Source of the DNA: Nocardia sp.
Lineage (GTDB): Bacteria > Actinomycetota > Actinomycetes > Mycobacteriales > Mycobacteriaceae
Direction of reading: 5' to 3'
Assembly: GCA_017354515.1 (NCBI GenBank)
Contig: JAFMQT010000123.1
Span: 1 to 10,033, forward strand
Length of the DNA: 10,033 nt
The number at the start of each line of letters is the position of its first letter. The first letter of the stretch is position 1. Below, one piece after another: positions 7,643 to 10,033 of the stretch. Below the pieces are notes generated by a model. That model had not been told where the DNA came from. It worked only from the letters and a program-made list of their open reading frames with translations, and did not search any database. The position numbers and the translations under genes were made by a program.

Positions 7643-8428
7643 TCAGTGTGCGGGCGCGTAGACCGGTGCGAGCTGTGGTCGCCGGGCTGTGCGGCCGTCC
7701 CCGCCGGACAGGCCGCGCAGCCTGCGCCACACCCAGGGGCCCAGACTTGTTGTCACCCATGTGATTTCACCGCCTACCGTGCCCGCTCGGAACTTTTCGG
7801 TGTGCTCCGGTGGCGTGGCCCAGCTGTGATCGGAGCCCTCGAGTCCGAGTGCCTCCGCGGCGGCGAGCGCGAATCTGCGGTGGCCTTCCGGGGATCCGTG
7901 CAAACGATCCGAACTCCACATCCGCAGGTCGACCATCGACCCGGCGGCGAACAGGTCGACCAGCCGCAGATCGTAGCGCTGGGCGCAGGCACGGATCCGA
8001 TCGTTGATCAGGTCCATCCGTTCGCCGATCAAGCGCCCCGCCAGTGGCACGATCCGGCGGGCGTCGGGGAAGGTCGTGGTCAGCACCGTCGCACCGCTGG
8101 CGGCCAGCTTGGCGTACAGCTCCTCCATGACCTCGAGTGCCTCGCCGAAGCCGTGACCGGGCAAGGTGACATCGTTCATGCCCGCGCAGAAGCCGATCAG
8201 ATCCGGTTGCATGGCCAGCGCCTCGTCGAGCTGTTCATCGCGGACGTGGGCGAGTCGGCGGCTGCGCACGGCGAGGTTGGCGTATCCGAGGTCGGGGTTG
8301 TCGCGTGCGAGGCGTTCGGCGAATCGGTCCGCCCAGCCTCGGACATTGTCTCCTTCGCCGTCCCACAGCCCTTCGGTCTGGCTGTCTCCCATCGCGACGA
8401 AGCGCTCGTATCGGGGGAACGATCGCAC
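7643..8428 (-). CDS. SGNH/GDSL-family hydrolase
   Basis: A 261-residue esterase- or lipase-like protein of the SGNH superfamily. Block I is AMGDSQTEG (12-20, nucleophile Ser16), block III is AGMND (82-86, Asn85), and block V is DRLHGSP (174-180), supplying the Asp174/His177 pair. Block II, NLAVRSRRL (51-59), has Ser56 where Gly is expected for the oxyanion hole. The C-terminal 60 residues, rich in Trp and Arg, extend beyond the catalytic core. There is no signal peptide or membrane helix, so it is probably cytosolic; the substrate is unknown. I place the start at GTG 8426-8428 because GGAGGT (complement of 8434-8439) lies 5 bases upstream; a longer frame to 8461 is possible but has no site. 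It is downstream of phoU on the same strand with a 113-bp gap, probably with its own promoter. Confidence 0.9.
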   Translation of the reverse strand: MRSFPRYERFVAMGDSQTEGLWDGEGDNVRGWADRFAERLARDNPDLGYANLAVRSRRLAHVRDEQLDEALAMQPDLIGFCAGMNDVTLPGHGFGEALEVMEELYAKLAASGATVLTTTFPDARRIVPLAGRLIGERMDLINDRIRACAQRYDLRLVDLFAAGSMVDLRMWSSDRLHGSPEGHRRFALAAAEALGLEGSDHSWATPPEHTEKFRAGTVGGEITWVTTSLGPWVWRRLRGLSGGDGRTARRPQLAPVYAPAH

Positions 8429-8475
8429 CGCACACCTCCGGCAGGTCACGCAGCAGCCCATCCGCCGCGCCCCGG

Positions 8476-8490
8476 TCTCATTTCATGAGA
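8476..8490. promoter_or_regulatory. AT-rich palindrome upstream of the SGNH gene
   Basis: TCTCAT-TTC-ATGAGA is a perfect 6-bp inverted repeat in an otherwise GC-rich gap between phoU and the SGNH gene. On the minus strand a TAATCT box (complement of 8488-8493) overlaps it, giving a candidate start near 8481, so a repressor bound here would block the SGNH promoter. Which protein binds is unknown. Confidence 0.4.
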
Positions 8491-8541
8491 TTACTAGCGG
8501 AACCGCCGCGCCGCCGACCGTATCGATGCAGGTCAAGGGCT

Positions 8542-9186
8542 TCAGCTGGGTGCGGGCGTGCCGGCGAGCAGGAATATGGTGCGGTGGCCGACCCGCACCG
8601 CGTGATCGGCGAACCGTTCGTAATAGCGCCCCACCAGCGCCATATCGACGGCCGCGGTGGTGCCGCCGTCCCAGTCGTCGGCCAGCACCGTCTGCAACAG
8701 GCGGCGGTGCAGCCGGTCCATGGTGTCGTCCTGGCCGTCGAGCTGGGCGGCGATCCGCGGATCGGATCGGCCCAGCACGATCGAGGCACTGGAGGCGATC
8801 ATCATCGCCTCCGCACCCATCTGCTCGACGATCGGCCGCACCGAGGCCGGCACCACGAACGCGGGGTGGCGGCGGCGCGCGGCGGTGGCGATATGGGTGG
8901 CCAGCACCCCCATCCGCGCCAGATCCGCGGCCATCTGGATCGCGGTCACCACCTGCTGCGGCTCGTAGTGCGGCGACCGCGACGCGAGCAGTTCGATCGC
9001 CAATTCCTCGCACTCCATCCGGATCGTCTCGACCACCCGGCCCAGGTCGATGGCGTCTTCCGACAGTTCCAGATCCGCGTGCATCAGAGCGTTACTGGCC
9101 GCGGTGATGAGGGTGCGGTCGTGTCGGCACATGACCTCCAGGAGGTCTATCAGCTCCTGTACTTCGCGTTGAACTCCGCTGCCCAT
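8542..9186 (-). CDS. phoU: Phosphate-signalling protein PhoU
   Basis: A 214-residue all-helical protein of the usual PhoU length, made of two three-helix repeats. The second repeat carries the metal-cluster pattern YYERFADHAVRVG (188-200, Glu190 and Asp194). The first repeat has DLARMGVLATHIA (88-100), in which the second acidic position is lost, as I recall for mycobacterial PhoU proteins. ARRRHP (103-108) and DDTMDRLHRRL (153-163) are further family marks. PhoU is a cytosolic negative regulator linking the Pst phosphate transporter to a PhoR-type kinase. No pst or phoR gene is in the window, so this is a detached copy, common in actinobacteria. ATG 9184-9186 gives the standard N-terminus (MGSGVQREVQELIDLLEVMC); a GGAG core lies very close and GGTGA farther off. 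It is divergent from the hydrolase gene at 9365. Confidence 0.93.
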   Translation of the reverse strand: MGSGVQREVQELIDLLEVMCRHDRTLITAASNALMHADLELSEDAIDLGRVVETIRMECEELAIELLASRSPHYEPQQVVTAIQMAADLARMGVLATHIATAARRRHPAFVVPASVRPIVEQMGAEAMMIASSASIVLGRSDPRIAAQLDGQDDTMDRLHRRLLQTVLADDWDGGTTAAVDMALVGRYYERFADHAVRVGHRTIFLLAGTPAPS

Positions 9187-9364
9187 ATCTCCATCTTCAC
9201 CCCGGCGGTCGTCGACGGCACGCTGCCTTCGGGTGGGTGTCCGGCATTCGTCTGCCGCAACCCGGTGGGACCACCAGGTTCGTCCTAATGAATTCTTCGG
9301 CGCTTCACAGGCGGCCCCGCCATTGTGGGCGTCGGCGAAGGTGTCGAGTTGCCGGGAGTGGCAT
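9187..9364. other. Divergent promoter region between phoU and the serine hydrolase gene
   Basis: This 178-bp gap must hold the phoU promoter and probably the hydrolase promoter. I see no PhoP-type direct repeats and no convincing -35/-10 pair. It contains an isolated AT-rich patch, CCTAATGAATTCTT (9284-9297), and a 26-codon frame (9288-9368). ATGAATTCT occurs at 9288-9296 and again at the hydrolase start, 9365-9373. Confidence 0.5.
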
Positions 9365-10033
9365 ATGAATTCTGATCCGATCACGGTGCTGGCCGTGGGC
9401 GGTACCGCGGAGTCCTACCGCGGCGACGACCGCCGGGCGGTGCAGGGGATGCTGGCGGGGGTCACCGACCGGCTCTCGGACCGTTTCACCGCCCGCTGGG
9501 TCGGCTATCCCGCCGACTACGGGCCGGTCACCGGATTCCATCACGACGCGTTCGCGCTGTCGGTGCCCGAGGGCAGCCGCAATCTCGCCGCGCGGATCGC
9601 CTGCTGCGAGGGTCCGGTGGCGCTGCTGGGCTACAGCCAGGGCTGCTGCGTCATCCGCTCCCTGCTCGAGGACGCCGATACGACGCTGATCTCGCGGATC
9701 GCCGGAGTCGGGTTCGTGGCCGATCCGCTGATGCCGGCGGGGGCGGCGTTCGGCAAACCGGATCTGCGCGGGTGGGGTGTGGCCGGAGCCGGTCGCGAGC
9801 TGGCCGTTCCGGCGTGGTGGGTGGCCAACGACCACGACCCGATCCCGCTGGCCAGTCCGGATTCGTTGCTGCGCGACCTCGCCGATATCACCGAATTCAT
9901 GTCGTTCACCGATGTGGTGCTGTGGGGAAGGAAACTGGCCCAGCGGATTTCGGAGAATACGTGGCAGATGCCGTGGACCGGAGAACTTCCCGGCGAGCCG
10001 TGGGACGCGGGGATCGCGCGCCGGCGGGTGGAT
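9365..10033 (+). CDS. Alpha/beta-hydrolase, cutinase/LysB/PE-PPE-like serine esterase (3' end outside window)
   Basis: The first 223 residues of a serine hydrolase that runs off the right edge without a stop. The N-terminus ITVLAVGGTAES (6-17) is the first core strand and loop. VALLGYSQGCCVIRSLL (85-101) holds the GxSxG nucleophile elbow, Ser91. VGFVADPLMPAG (115-126) provides the likely acid, Asp120. The SPDSLLRDLADITEF stretch (164-178) follows, as in nocardial relatives of mycobacteriophage lysin B and PE-PPE-type esterases. The catalytic His is probably beyond the edge; His157 in NDHDPI is an alternative. There is no signal peptide, unlike secreted cutinases, so a cytosolic role or another export route must be assumed. 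ATG 9365 has GGGAG at 9354-9358, 6 bases upstream. The superfamily is secure; the substrate, a lipid ester or mycolate-type ester, is a guess. Confidence 0.82.
   Translation, partial: MNSDPITVLAVGGTAESYRGDDRRAVQGMLAGVTDRLSDRFTARWVGYPADYGPVTGFHHDAFALSVPEGSRNLAARIACCEGPVALLGYSQGCCVIRSLLEDADTTLISRIAGVGFVADPLMPAGAAFGKPDLRGWGVAGAGRELAVPAWWVANDHDPIPLASPDSLLRDLADITEFMSFTDVVLWGRKLAQRISENTWQMPWTGELPGEPWDAGIARRRVD

Noticed and set aside
9187..9384. Extension of PhoU upstream to 9384
   Set aside because: The extra 66 residues do not resemble PhoU, and the ATG at 9186 gives the standard PhoU N-terminus and length.

Overview
The window looks like chromosomal DNA of a high-GC actinomycete, most likely a Nocardia or close relative in the Mycobacteriales. 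The reasons are a furA-katG pair with GTG starts, a mycobacterial-type SAM-dependent methyltransferase, a mycobacterial-type PhoU, a cutinase/LysB-like serine hydrolase without a signal peptide, and several genes whose -10 boxes fit leaderless transcription. The genus is an inference from protein resemblance; there is no rRNA or other marker to prove it.

Left part (1-2190, rightward): an SCO6745-family protein of unknown role, then a small accessory block. The block holds a ribbon-helix-helix antitoxin and an overlapping degenerate PIN-domain toxin (VapBC-like), followed by a stand-alone protein resembling the LPD29 domain of phage and mobile-element polyvalent proteins. A 22-bp direct duplication covers the stop codon of the first gene, and an imperfect palindrome (candidate operator) precedes the antitoxin. 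A strong 16-bp-stem hairpin at 2142-2179 closes the block against the convergent katG.

Middle (2197-5923): leftward furA-katG, a peroxide-defence operon in which the Fur-family regulator precedes its catalase-peroxidase. Divergent from it is a TIGR00027-type methyltransferase with its own candidate promoter. It converges on an MFS transporter, and the shared hairpin at 5934-5956 has the transporter's stop codon at its apex.

Right part (5944-10033): the leftward MFS transporter; a divergent small secreted orphan protein preceded by 15-bp tandem repeats that form a tiny leader ORF ending in an ATGA overlap; a leftward SGNH hydrolase; a leftward phoU without a pst operon in view; and a rightward serine hydrolase cut by the window edge.

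Most of the window is ordinary core and near-core actinobacterial gene content. The parts most worth a second look are the repeat-built leader ORF in front of the small secreted protein, the toxin-antitoxin locus with a PIN toxin lacking canonical acidic residues, and the LPD29-like neighbour. No clearly new multi-gene system can be demonstrated from sequence alone. No stretch longer than about 220 bases lacks a gene.
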